Shown: positions 44,304 through 55,561 of the stretch, in pieces | How positions within the stretch are numbered: the stretch's first letter is position 1 | Layout: every line of letters starts with the position of its first letter | Assembly: GCF_001187535.1 (NCBI RefSeq) | Contig: NZ_LFIO01001467.1 | Location: 1-64,000 of the forward strand | DNA length: 64,000 nucleotides | Origin: Rhizobium ecuadorense | GTDB lineage: Bacteria > Pseudomonadota > Alphaproteobacteria > Rhizobiales > Rhizobiaceae | Reading direction: 5' to 3' | Position numbers and translations under genes: made by a program | The notes under the pieces: model-generated | Databases searched by the model: none | Told to the model about the DNA's origin: nothing | What the model saw: only the letters and a program-made list of their open reading frames with translations

Positions 44304-45578
44304 ATGAACATGCAGACGACGAGCCGCCTGACTGCGGCCGAAACGGCGCTGATCGAGGCCTTCAACCATCAGATCGGCGATCTGCCGGGCAATGGCGCGG
44401 TGACGGCGCTGCGCGACCGGCTTCTCGACGATCTGAAGAAGGCCGGCCTGCCGACGCGCCGCATCGAGGCCTGGCACTACACCGATCTGAAAAATCTGCT
44501 GCGCGCCTTGCCGCCGCAGGCCGGTGACGCCGGCTCCGACGCGCTTGAGCCGCTGGTTGCCGGCTCGACGGCGCTGGCGGTGATCCAAGGCCATGCCGAC
44601 CAGAAGGCTGCCGCCGACGGTCTTGGCATTGCAGCCTATTCAGAGCGGCTGCTCGACGGCTCGGCCGCAGAGGGGCTCGATGCGCTCGGCAGCGACGACG
44701 CGGTCGGCCGCATCAACGGCAGCTTCGTCCGCGACGGCTATGTCGTCGACGTGCCCGCCGAGACCGAGCTTGATGCTCCGCTCGAAATCCAGTTCCTCCA
44801 TGCCGGCGGGCAGGCGCATACACGTCTTCCCGTTGCCTTTGGCGCCGGTGTCAAGGCAACCGTCATCGAACGTCACCGTGCGGTGACCGGCGATGCGGCA
44901 CTGGTGTCCCATGTCAGTGACATCACAGTCGGCGAGGGCGCCGAGCTGACCTGGATCATCCTGCAGCAGCAGGGGGCCGAGGATACGCATCTCGGCCAGA
45001 TCCGCATCGATCTCGGTGCTGACGCCAAGCTTCGCCTGTTCGTCATCAATGCCGGCGGCAAATTGGTGCGCCAGGAGCTGCATATCAAGGTAACGGGCGA
45101 GGGTGCGGACCTGACGTTGCGCGGCATCAACCTGCTCGGGGCTGACAGCCATACGGACGTAACGATGGTGCTCGGTCACGACGTGCCCCACACCGGCTCG
45201 ACCGAAGTGATCCGCAACGTTGTCTTCGACCGTGCCAAGGGTGTCTTCCAGGGCATGATCCGGGTGGCGCCCGATGCGCAGAAGACCGACGCCAAGATGG
45301 CCTGCAACACGCTATTGATGTCCGACGATGCCGAATTCTCGGTCAAGCCCGAGCTTGAGATCTTCGCCGACGACGTGCAGTGCGGCCATGGCGCGACGGT
45401 GACCGATATCGACGCGAACCATCTCTATTATATGATGGCGCGCGGCATTCCGGAGAACAAGGCGCGGGCGATGCTCGTCAACGCTTTCGTCGCCGAGATC
45501 GTCGAGGAACTGGAAGACGAGGCCCTGGTCGAGGCGCTGGAAGGCGTGATTTCGGCCTGGCTCGAAAAGCACGCCTGA
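44304..45578 (+). CDS. sufD: Fe-S cluster assembly protein SufD
   Basis: A 424-residue SufD, the partner of SufB in SufBC2D and needed for iron entry. The C-terminal beta-helix core resembles SufB (KTDAKMACNTLLMSDDAEFSVKPELEIFADDVQCGHGATV). The ATG at 44304 has an AAGGA site; a GTG six codons earlier exists. It is followed by sufS after 12 bases. Confidence 0.96.
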   Translation: MNMQTTSRLTAAETALIEAFNHQIGDLPGNGAVTALRDRLLDDLKKAGLPTRRIEAWHYTDLKNLLRALPPQAGDAGSDALEPLVAGSTALAVIQGHADQKAAADGLGIAAYSERLLDGSAAEGLDALGSDDAVGRINGSFVRDGYVVDVPAETELDAPLEIQFLHAGGQAHTRLPVAFGAGVKATVIERHRAVTGDAALVSHVSDITVGEGAELTWIILQQQGAEDTHLGQIRIDLGADAKLRLFVINAGGKLVRQELHIKVTGEGADLTLRGINLLGADSHTDVTMVLGHDVPHTGSTEVIRNVVFDRAKGVFQGMIRVAPDAQKTDAKMACNTLLMSDDAEFSVKPELEIFADDVQCGHGATVTDIDANHLYYMMARGIPENKARAMLVNAFVAEIVEELEDEALVEALEGVISAWLEKHA

Positions 45579-45590
45579 TCGGATATAACA

Positions 45591-46832
45591 ATGGACAAGA
45601 TCGTGCCGGCCACGCCATACGATGTCGAAGCCATCCGCCGGGATTTTCCGATCCTGGCGGAGAAGGTGCACGGCAAGCCGCTGGTCTATCTCGATAACGG
45701 CGCCTCGGCCCAGAAGCCGCAGGTGGTGATCGACGCCATCTCGCACACCTACGCCCATGAATACGCCAATGTGCATCGCGGCCTGCATTATCTCTCCAAT
45801 GCGGCCACGGATGCCTACGAGGCAGCGCGCGAGAAGGTGCGCCGTTTCCTCAATGCCCCTTCGGTCAACGACATCGTCTTCACCAAGAATTCGACGGAGG
45901 CGATTAATACCGTCGCCTATGGCTGGGGCATGCCTGAGATCGGCGAAGGCGACGAGATCGTCCTGACGATCATGGAGCACCATTCCAATATCGTGCCCTG
46001 GCACTTCATCCGCGAGCGGCAGGGCGCCAAGCTCGTCTGGGTGCCCGTCGATGACGAGGGCGCCTTCCATATCGAGGATTTCGAAAAGAGCCTGACGGAG
46101 CGCACCAAACTCGTCGCCATCACCCATATGTCGAACGCGCTCGGCACGATCGTTCCGGTCAAGGAAGTCTGCCGGATCGCGCATGAGCGCGGCATTCCGG
46201 TTTTGATCGACGGCAGCCAGGGTGCCGTACATCTGCCTGTGGATGTGCAGGACATCGATTGCGACTGGTATGTGATGACCGGCCACAAGCTCTATGGGCC
46301 GTCGGGCATCGGCGTGCTCTACGGCAAGAAGGAGCGGCTTTCCCAGATGCGCCCGTTCCAGGGCGGCGGCGAGATGATTTTCGAAGTCGCCGAGGATGCG
46401 GTCACCTATAATGACCCGCCGCACCGCTTCGAGGCCGGCACGCCGCCGATCGTCCAGGCGATCGGGCTCGGTTATGCGCTTGACTATATGGAGAAGGTCG
46501 GCCGCGAGGCGATCGCACGCCATGAGGCCGATCTTGCCTCTTACGCCGTCGAGCGGCTGAAATCGGTCAATTCGCTGCGCGTCTTCGGGACGGCGCCCGA
46601 CAAGGGCAGCATCTTTTCCTTCGAGCTTGCCGGCATTCATGCGCACGACGTCTCGATGGTGATCGATCGGCAGGGCGTTGCGGTGCGGGCCGGCACGCAT
46701 TGCGCCATGCCGCTCTTGAAACGCTTCGGCGTCACCTCCACATGCCGTGCATCCTTCGGCATGTACAATACCCGCGCCGAGGTCGATGCCCTGGCCGATG
46801 CGCTTGAATATGCGCGCAAGTTCTTTGCTTGA
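45591..46832 (+). CDS. sufS: cysteine desulfurase SufS (class II)
   Basis: A 413-residue SufS/CsdA-type enzyme that passes persulfide to SufBCD, usually through SufE (not in this window). YLDNGASAQKPQVVIDA opens the fold, the PLP Lys is in MTGHKLYGPSGIG (about residue 226), and the active Cys is in RAGTHCAMPLL (about residue 366). Together with the upstream IscS-type gene this gives the operon two distinct desulfurases. Confidence 0.96.
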   Translation: MDKIVPATPYDVEAIRRDFPILAEKVHGKPLVYLDNGASAQKPQVVIDAISHTYAHEYANVHRGLHYLSNAATDAYEAAREKVRRFLNAPSVNDIVFTKNSTEAINTVAYGWGMPEIGEGDEIVLTIMEHHSNIVPWHFIRERQGAKLVWVPVDDEGAFHIEDFEKSLTERTKLVAITHMSNALGTIVPVKEVCRIAHERGIPVLIDGSQGAVHLPVDVQDIDCDWYVMTGHKLYGPSGIGVLYGKKERLSQMRPFQGGGEMIFEVAEDAVTYNDPPHRFEAGTPPIVQAIGLGYALDYMEKVGREAIARHEADLASYAVERLKSVNSLRVFGTAPDKGSIFSFELAGIHAHDVSMVIDRQGVAVRAGTHCAMPLLKRFGVTSTCRASFGMYNTRAEVDALADALEYARKFFA

Positions 46833-46844
46833 GGAGTGTCCGTG

Positions 46845-47225
46845 ATGAGCCTGGACGAAAGCGAACAGAAGATCGACGTGCGCGAAGGCATCGTGCATTC
46901 CAGCATTCCGGCCGATGAACTGGCGCGGCTCAGCGACGACGTCATCAGCGCGCTGAAGACCGTCTACGATCCGGAAATTCCTGCCGATATCTTCGAACTC
47001 GGCCTGATCTACAAGATCGACATCGAGGACAACAGGATGGTGAAGATCATGATGACGCTCACCGCCCCCGGCTGCCCGGTTGCCGGCGAGATGCCGGGCT
47101 GGGTTGAAAATGCCGTCGGCGCCGTCGAAGGCGTGTCCGGCGTCGAAGTGGCAATGACGTTCGATCCGCCGTGGACGCCTGATCGCATGTCCGAAGAGGC
47201 GCAGGTCGCGGTCGGCTGGTACTGA
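46845..47225 (+). CDS. sufT: SufT/DUF59 Fe-S assembly factor
   Basis: A 126-residue MIP18/DUF59 family protein: TVYDPEIPADIFELGLIY (about 44-61) and TAPGCPVAGEMP (about 76-87) are diagnostic. SufT helps mature Fe-S proteins after cluster assembly. ATG at 46845 with GAGGAG upstream; a GTG three codons earlier (46836) is an alternative. Sits directly behind sufS. Confidence 0.92.
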   Translation: MSLDESEQKIDVREGIVHSSIPADELARLSDDVISALKTVYDPEIPADIFELGLIYKIDIEDNRMVKIMMTLTAPGCPVAGEMPGWVENAVGAVEGVSGVEVAMTFDPPWTPDRMSEEAQVAVGWY

Positions 47226-47321
47226 TACAGTACCGTGGTATTGATCCGTTTACGTGCGACGACTACATTTGAATCACGAAGCGCCGGATCTTGGCCCCGG
47301 TTGTGGAAGGAGATCGAGCCC

Positions 47322-47714
47322 ATGGGCTTTGCAGTGATGAGCATGACGGACGGGGCTGCGGCCCGCGTCAAGGCGATCGTCGAAAATTCCGGGCCGGAGG
47401 CCAAGGGCGTGCGCGTCGGCATCAAGAAGGGCGGCTGCGCCGGAATGGAATATACCATCGATCTGGTGACCGAGCCCAATGCCAAGGACGATCTGATCGA
47501 GCGTGACGGCGCCATGGTCTGGGTTGAACCATCGGCCGTGCTCTATCTGCTCGGCACTGAAATGGGCTTCGAGCAGACGACGCTGCGCTCCGGGTTTACC
47601 TTCACCAACCCGAACCAGACATCGGCCTGCGGCTGCGGCGAATCCGTCGAACTGAAGCCCGCCGATCTCGCGGCCCTTGCCGCGCAGCGCCAAAGCGAGC
47701 CGGCGCATTCCTAG
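47322..47714 (+). CDS. sufA: A-type iron-sulfur carrier SufA/IscA
   Basis: A 130-residue A-type carrier receiving or delivering clusters. The three ligand cysteines lie in KKGGCAGMEY (about residue 39) and the C-terminal SACGCGESV. ATG at 47322 preceded by GGAAGGAGATCG; the frame extends upstream into a non-coding stretch. It ends the suf operon. Confidence 0.95.
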   Translation: MGFAVMSMTDGAAARVKAIVENSGPEAKGVRVGIKKGGCAGMEYTIDLVTEPNAKDDLIERDGAMVWVEPSAVLYLLGTEMGFEQTTLRSGFTFTNPNQTSACGCGESVELKPADLAALAAQRQSEPAHS

Positions 47715-47774
47715 ATCCTGTTGACAAAGTCTGTGGTGATAGTGCGATAACATCGCTCCACGACGGAGGGTTTG

Positions 47775-48392
47775 ATGTCCGCACCTGATCGAGAAATAAG
47801 ACTTCGACTTAGTGTGCAAAACGCGTTGCTTGGGCAAGTCTCATCGGCGTTAGCCGCTGTTTCATGCGGATGGAATGAGAACGAAATTGTCCTCGAATTC
47901 ATGGTTGACTCGGACTTCAGCGATGAAGATCAAGAGTGTATGGAAATTGTCGCATCTGAGGTCGTCGCGGATTTCGCCGATGAAACGATAACGAGTGTCT
48001 TCACATCATTACCTTCCGACAGGCCGAAGGTTACAGTCGCTAAGCGATGGTGGGTTTACAAGCGATTTCAGCCAAACGGAAAGTCAGTTGAGCGAAAAGT
48101 GGAGTGGCACTCCGTAGTGCGGATACTCGCGCTTGTCGACAGGCTCTTTCAAGAGAAAGCGTCGTGGCCAGAACTCATCAAGCAAATAAGAGTTGCAGCC
48201 GGGGTGGATATTTTGACGGCCGAGAAGATTGCGCTTTCCCATAATGGATGGCGACGACTGTGCAATTATCGGATCAATCACAATCCTGAATGCAAGAAGC
48301 ATGCGGCACAGCACATCAAAATCCATGGACCAAGCGCATTGGTTTTATCAGTCGGCGGAAGCTTTGCCATCGCAGAGCCGGAGGTGAACTAA
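47775..48392 (+). CDS. unrecognised AT-rich hypothetical protein
   Basis: A 205-residue protein of no recognised family, with GGAGGG six bases before the ATG. Residues 1-95 are acidic (many E and D: VLEFMVDSDFSDEDQECMEI), the rest mildly basic with a possible HTH-like stretch (PELIKQIRVAAGVDILTAEK). Base composition and codon use are markedly more AT-rich than the suf genes, which suggests transfer. The first half has the size and charge of some immunity proteins; that is conjecture only. Confidence 0.75.
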   Translation: MSAPDREIRLRLSVQNALLGQVSSALAAVSCGWNENEIVLEFMVDSDFSDEDQECMEIVASEVVADFADETITSVFTSLPSDRPKVTVAKRWWVYKRFQPNGKSVERKVEWHSVVRILALVDRLFQEKASWPELIKQIRVAAGVDILTAEKIALSHNGWRRLCNYRINHNPECKKHAAQHIKIHGPSALVLSVGGSFAIAEPEVN

Positions 48393-48488
48393 ACGCGTTC
48401 CGCGAGGGGTGGCAGCCAGATTCTTGTGGCGGCAAGGGAAAGGAACGCTTCGAAAGAAGTTCGCGCGGCGCGTCAGGTTACGAGTGCA

Positions 48489-48794
48489 TCAGTCGCGCTT
48501 AATGCTCATCAGCATTTCCCACATGTCGGCGCCGGTCTCGAAGACCACGGCGTTCGCCTTGTAGCTCTGTTCGGCTTCGAGCAAGTCGGTCAGTTCGGTG
48601 GCCGGATCCACATCCGACGCCGTCGGGCTGACGGTTGCCTGGACGCCGCCTGATGCATCTGAAGTGAGGCTGGTGTTCAGCCTGGCGTAGTCAGGTGTGC
48701 TGCTGTTTGCGAGGTTGTTGGCGATCGCGCCGATCCGCATCGTCTGCGCCCGCATTCCCGAAAGAGCAGTATTCGTAATGCCGGATATGCTCAT
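48489..48794 (-). CDS. short flagellar rod/hook-type protein (FlgC-like, 101 aa)
   Basis: A 101-residue protein holding both ends of the flagellar axial family: N-terminal SISGITNTALSGMRAQTMRIGAIANNLANSSTPDYA-type motif (key: ANNLAN, residues about 27-32) and C-terminal helix AEQSYKANAVVFETGADMWEMLMSIK. It lacks the middle domains of FlgC (about 140 residues) and FlgE. It sits far from a flagellar cluster. It could be a reduced rod component or a regulatory paralogue. Confidence 0.75.
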   Translation of the reverse strand: MSISGITNTALSGMRAQTMRIGAIANNLANSSTPDYARLNTSLTSDASGGVQATVSPTASDVDPATELTDLLEAEQSYKANAVVFETGADMWEMLMSIKRD

Positions 48795-48931
48795 CAGCCG
48801 TTTCCCCAGAACTGGATGATCGTCTTTTACCCGCAAGGATTTAGAGAATGCTGAAGGCGTTGCCTTAGCAAAGACCTACAGGAGTGCGTCCTGCCGTGCC
48901 GGCTGTTCCGGATTGGCACGAAAGACCATCG

Positions 48932-49969
48932 CTAGCGCGACGCTACCCAGTCGTGCCAATCGCTTTCGTTGCCGTTGAAGACGTTGAGATCGATCTTGCC
49001 GTCGACACCGTCGGAAAGGCCGGAGCCGGAATATTGCCAGAACAGCCACTTGCGGCCCGGATAGACCTTGGAGGGGTGTGCTGCGACCGAACGCAGCCAG
49101 AAGGGATAGTCGAGCATCTGGCCCTTCAAATTGTCGCGGTAGAAATCCGGCGCCGTGTAGATGATCGGGCGCTGGCCGTAATGGCGCTCCAGCTTGTCCA
49201 TGAACACCTGCATCTTTTCCCGGACGCGGGCGGGGGAAATGCGCCGCTTGCAGCTCGATTCGCCGTTCCATTCGACGTCGATGACGGGCGGAAGCGCGTT
49301 TGCTTCTCTCGGCACGTTGCGGATAAACCAGTCGGCTTGTTCGCCGGCCGTCCGGCACCAGTAGAAGAAATGATAGGCGCCGTGTTTCAGGCCGGCTTCC
49401 TTGGCCCGGCGCCAGTTCTTTCTGAACATCGGATCGAGGTGATCGCCGCCGTCCGTCGCCTTGATGTAGACGAAGTTTGCGCCTTGCCGGCGCAAGGTAT
49501 CCCAGTCGATTTCACCCTGCCAGCGCGATACGTCGACGCCGTGCACGGCAAGCTTTCTCGGTGAGGTGGAGCCGAAGTTGATCGGCTTGGCGTCGCGGAA
49601 GCGGTGGCCGTAGATCTGGCCGCGTGACGGTGATTTCCTGCCGGCATCGGGATCGGCTTCCGGGTTGGCGGGCATCAGCATCGCCACAGGTCTTTCCGTC
49701 GGCATCGGCATGCCGACCGGCCTGTCCGCGGGGACGAGCGCCTGTGGTTCGGGAACCGGCCCGGTCCAGCTCAACGCTTCCTGCGGCGCGCCTGTCTGTG
49801 CCGTGTCGCCGACGGCGGCGGCCGGTATCGGGCCATTCGGCTTGGTGATCGCATTGGTCGTTTCCGCCGAAGGCACAGGCGTGAGCACATCTTCGGCGCC
49901 GGAACTGGCGGCGCATCCCGACAGGACCAGGGCGGCAAGGAGGATTGCTGGCAAAGCCGATGGACGCAT
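48932..49969 (-). CDS. GH25 family lysozyme lipoprotein
   Basis: A 345-residue lipoprotein. The signal ends in the lipobox LSGC (Cys about residue 19), followed by a disordered Pro/Glu-rich segment (about 25-120) and a GH25 muramidase domain (about 140-345). Catalytic acids are in HGVDVSRWQGEIDW and VIDVEWNGE; WLFWQYSGSG is a family motif. It cleaves peptidoglycan in the periplasm. ATG at 49969 is preferred since it places the signal at the N-terminus. Confidence 0.88.
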   Translation of the reverse strand: MRPSALPAILLAALVLSGCAASSGAEDVLTPVPSAETTNAITKPNGPIPAAAVGDTAQTGAPQEALSWTGPVPEPQALVPADRPVGMPMPTERPVAMLMPANPEADPDAGRKSPSRGQIYGHRFRDAKPINFGSTSPRKLAVHGVDVSRWQGEIDWDTLRRQGANFVYIKATDGGDHLDPMFRKNWRRAKEAGLKHGAYHFFYWCRTAGEQADWFIRNVPREANALPPVIDVEWNGESSCKRRISPARVREKMQVFMDKLERHYGQRPIIYTAPDFYRDNLKGQMLDYPFWLRSVAAHPSKVYPGRKWLFWQYSGSGLSDGVDGKIDLNVFNGNESDWHDWVASR

Positions 49970-50311
49970 GAGAACCTGCACGCAAAACAAGAGGTCGACG
50001 GCCATATTCCCGCTGGAGAAAAACCGCCCATTTTCAATTGCTAACAGAGACTTGCTAAGAAAGGTTAAATTTGAACCTATTGTCCTGAAAGTGGCATTTG
50101 AGATCGGCTATCGCAACGCTTCCAATCGGCGAGGTCGGCCCCTCATCCGCCTGCCTGCACCTTCTCCCCGCACGCGGGGCGAAGGGGATATGCCGCAACC
50201 TCTCGGCCCTCATCCACCTCTCGCAGGGCACATCCCCTCTCCCCGTAAAACGGGGAGAGGGTTAGGCTGAGGGGCAGATACTGGGTGCGAACCGGACAGC
50301 GGGCGGCGCCG
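49970..50311. repeat. intergenic region with RIME-like palindromic repeat (50138-50277)
   Basis: A 340-base gap. Bases 50138-50277 form a mosaic of inverted repeats: CTTCTCCCCG/CGGGGCGAAGG at 50161-50184, CCCTCTCCCCG/CGGGGAGAGGG at 50235-50261, and outer ends GCCCCTCA/TGAGGGGC. This resembles Rhizobium intergenic mosaic elements (RIME). The remaining part shows no gene or clear signal. Confidence 0.7.
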
Positions 50312-53175
<2,864 letters not shown>

Positions 53176-53176
<1 letters not shown>

Positions 53177-53538
53177 TACGCGGTGAGCTCCTTATAGGCG
53201 GCCTCGTCGAGCAGGCCGTCGGCATCCGCGGGATTGGCAAGCTTCAGCTTGAAGAACCAGCCCGACCCTTGAGGATCGGAGTTGACCAGCGACGGATCCG
53301 CGACGATGGCCGGATTGACCTCGGTGATCTCGCCGTCAAGCGGACAATAGACGTCGGACGCCGCCTTGACGGATTCGACGGTCGCGGCATTGCCGTTCCT
53401 GGAGAAGGTCGCGCCGACTTCCGGCAGTTCGACGAAAACCAGGTCGCCGAGTTGATCGACGGCATAGTTGGTGATGCCAACCGTCGCAACGCCGCCTTCG
53501 ATCTGCAGCCATTCGTGTTCTTCGGTAAATTTCAGCAT
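53176..53538 (-). CDS. gcvH: glycine cleavage system H protein
   Basis: The 120-residue lipoyl-carrying H protein. The lipoylated Lys is in VESVKAASDVYCP (about residue 62). It shuttles the methylamine intermediate between GcvP and GcvT. Tightly packed between gcvT (23 bases) and gcvP (overlap 1). Confidence 0.96.
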
Positions 53539-53561
53539 TGTTCGTCCTCTCTGGAAAAGAT

Positions 53562-54698
53562 TTAGCGTTTGTAGGTCGGTGTGACGAAGGGCAGGGCGCT
53601 GACGGTGATCGGCAGATGTTTGCCGCGCACCTCGGCATAGACGAGCGTGCCGGCCGCAGCATGGGAGATCGGCACATAGCCCATGGCGACGGGGCCTTCG
53701 ACGCTGGGGCCGAAGCCGCCCGAGGTGACTTCGCCGATTTCAACCTTGCCCTCGGCATCGGCATAGAGCTTGGCATGGCCGCGCACCGGCGCCTTTCCCT
53801 CAGGCTTCAGGCCGACGCGGCGGCGGGCGGCGCCGTTTTCGAGTTCGGAAAGGATGCGGCCGGAGCCCGGGAAGCCGCCGGCGCGGGCGCCGCCCGTGCG
53901 CCGCGCCTTCTGCATCGCCCATTCCAGCGCCGCCTCGACCGGCGAGGTGGTGGTGTCGATATCGTTGCCGTAGAGGCAGAGACCGGCTTCCAGGCGCAGC
54001 GAATCGCGGGCGCCGAGGCCGATTGCCTGGACATCGGGATGCTCGAGCAACCGCATGGTGACATCCACGGCCTTATCAGCCGGGATCGAGATTTCGAAAC
54101 CGTCCTCGCCGCTATAGCCGGAACGCGAGACAAGACAGGAAACATCGTGCAGCCGGCAGTGGCGCACATCCATGAATTTCATCGCCGCAACATCGGCCCA
54201 GAGCTCGGCGAGAACCTCGACGGCACGCGGTCCCTGCAGCGCGATCAGTGCGCGGTTGAGAAGGGTGATGTCGCACGTGTCGCCGATATGGGCCTGCAGA
54301 TGGGCGAGGTCGGCCTCCTTGCAGGAGGCGTTGACGACGACGAAAAGATGGTCGTCGAGATGGGTGATCATCAGATCGTCGAGGATGCAGCCGCTGTCGT
54401 CGGTGAAGAAGCCATAGCGCTGGCGGCCTTCGGCAAGGCCCAGGATATCGACCGGCACCAGGCTTTCGAGCGCCAGAGCGGCATCCTCGTAGCTGCCGGA
54501 TTTCGCCTTCACGATGACCTGGCCCATATGGGAGACATCGAAGACGCCGGCTTCGGTGCGAGTATGAAGGTGCTCCTTCATCACGCCTGCCGGATATTGC
54601 ACCGGCATGTCGTAACCCGCAAACGGCACCATTCGGGCACCGAGCTGGAGATGCAGGGCATGCAGCGGGGTTTTCTTCAGGGTAGCAGTATCGTCCAA
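53562..54698 (-). CDS. gcvT: glycine cleavage aminomethyltransferase (T-protein)
   Basis: A 378-residue T-protein transferring the one-carbon unit to tetrahydrofolate. MVPFAGYDMPVQYP, SRSGYSGEDGFEI and ALEWAMQKARR are typical. The start is a TTG (54698) with GGAGG six bases upstream; no ATG fits better. First gene of gcvTHP, directly behind the glycine riboswitch. Confidence 0.96.
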   Translation of the reverse strand: MDDTATLKKTPLHALHLQLGARMVPFAGYDMPVQYPAGVMKEHLHTRTEAGVFDVSHMGQVIVKAKSGSYEDAALALESLVPVDILGLAEGRQRYGFFTDDSGCILDDLMITHLDDHLFVVVNASCKEADLAHLQAHIGDTCDITLLNRALIALQGPRAVEVLAELWADVAAMKFMDVRHCRLHDVSCLVSRSGYSGEDGFEISIPADKAVDVTMRLLEHPDVQAIGLGARDSLRLEAGLCLYGNDIDTTTSPVEAALEWAMQKARRTGGARAGGFPGSGRILSELENGAARRRVGLKPEGKAPVRGHAKLYADAEGKVEIGEVTSGGFGPSVEGPVAMGYVPISHAAAGTLVYAEVRGKHLPITVSALPFVTPTYKR

Positions 54699-54770
54699 AA
54701 GACGCCTCCGGGGTTTGCGCCTTCTTCACGAAGGCGCGGGCTCAAATCTGAAGGCGCGGCTGCGCACTTC

Positions 54771-54942
54771 TCTCCTGAGCCCCCTCTGTCCTTGACGCCT
54801 GAGATTGTTATCCCTTCGGCGAGCGTTTCGAGAACGCTTCTCTCCAGAGTTCCGTCTGCCCCTTGCTGGTCCTTTGGCCTGAGAGTTTCCGGGGCGGTTG
54901 CTCCTTCGGCACCGGTGGTGACAAGCACCGGATTCTCCCAAC
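54771..54942 (-). ncRNA. tandem glycine riboswitch upstream of gcvTHP
   Basis: Minus-strand RNA from 54942 to 54771 shows two glycine aptamers in tandem. Aptamer 1 has GGGAGA, CCGAAGGAGCAA and CTCAGGCCAAAGGACC (54868-54885 complement); aptamer 2 has GGAGAGAAGCG, CCGAAGGGATAACAATCTCAGGC and CAAGGAC (54787-54848). These match the gcvT (glycine) class. The leader between the riboswitch and the gcvT start is about 70 bases. The 54699-55108 gap holds nothing else recognised. Confidence 0.9.
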
Positions 54943-55108
54943 AAGGTTGGCGCAATTATCCGGCGGCAGCGGCACTTGGCAAGCGGCAAATGTCGTCGGC
55001 GAGCAAATTTTTGTCGTCTTATTCCGATCAGGCCTTGAACTGCGGCAAATCTGCTTTTGCATTCGGGGACGAAACCGGCTATCGCGGCTTGCTGTTGAAG
55101 GGGATCTC

Positions 55109-55489
55109 ATGCGGCGGACCGGATTGAAAGCGACGCTCTTCCTGCGCATGCTTTGCGCCTTGAGCTTGGCTTTGCTCGGCCTTGCCCATCAGCCGCCACA
55201 GGCTGTTGCCGCCGCAGGTTACGATGCGAGCGCCTATGTGCTGCCCGACGGCACCTTCGCCTCGCTTTGCGTCACGGTGAAGGACGCCGACGGCAAGAGC
55301 GTCGTCTTCAAGCCGAATTGCGAAGCCTGCCGGCTGTCGGCCTCTATCGTTCTGTCAACGCCCGATGCGGGCGCTTGGCTCCAAGGCAAGTTTGCCTCGC
55401 TCGTCAACTCGCCGGTCGAAACGTCGGCCGTTGCCGGCGCCTCTGCCGTCAGCCGGCCGAACTCCCGCGCGCCGCCCATCCTCGCCTGA
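55109..55489 (+). CDS. DUF2946-like secreted protein with CxxC motif
   Basis: A 126-residue exported protein: signal peptide (about residues 1-35), a PDGTFASLCV segment and a PNCEACRLS motif (C-E-A-C), the pattern seen in DUF2946 proteins encoded beside copper genes. It lies 72 bases before a YcnI/PCuAC fusion gene. Copper handling is inferred from neighbourhood and the cysteine pair. Confidence 0.6.
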   Translation: MRRTGLKATLFLRMLCALSLALLGLAHQPPQAVAAAGYDASAYVLPDGTFASLCVTVKDADGKSVVFKPNCEACRLSASIVLSTPDAGAWLQGKFASLVNSPVETSAVAGASAVSRPNSRAPPILA

Positions 55490-55561
55490 TCTGCCTTCGC
55501 ACCGATGATGCAGCATGCCGGTCCGCCAGAGAGAAGTTTGCGGCCGGCGAGGAGATATCCG

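Noticed and set aside
53538..55127. 529-codon plus frame opposite gcvT, extending through the glycine riboswitch
   Set aside because: It reads through the complement of the riboswitch and gcvT, and shows no motif.
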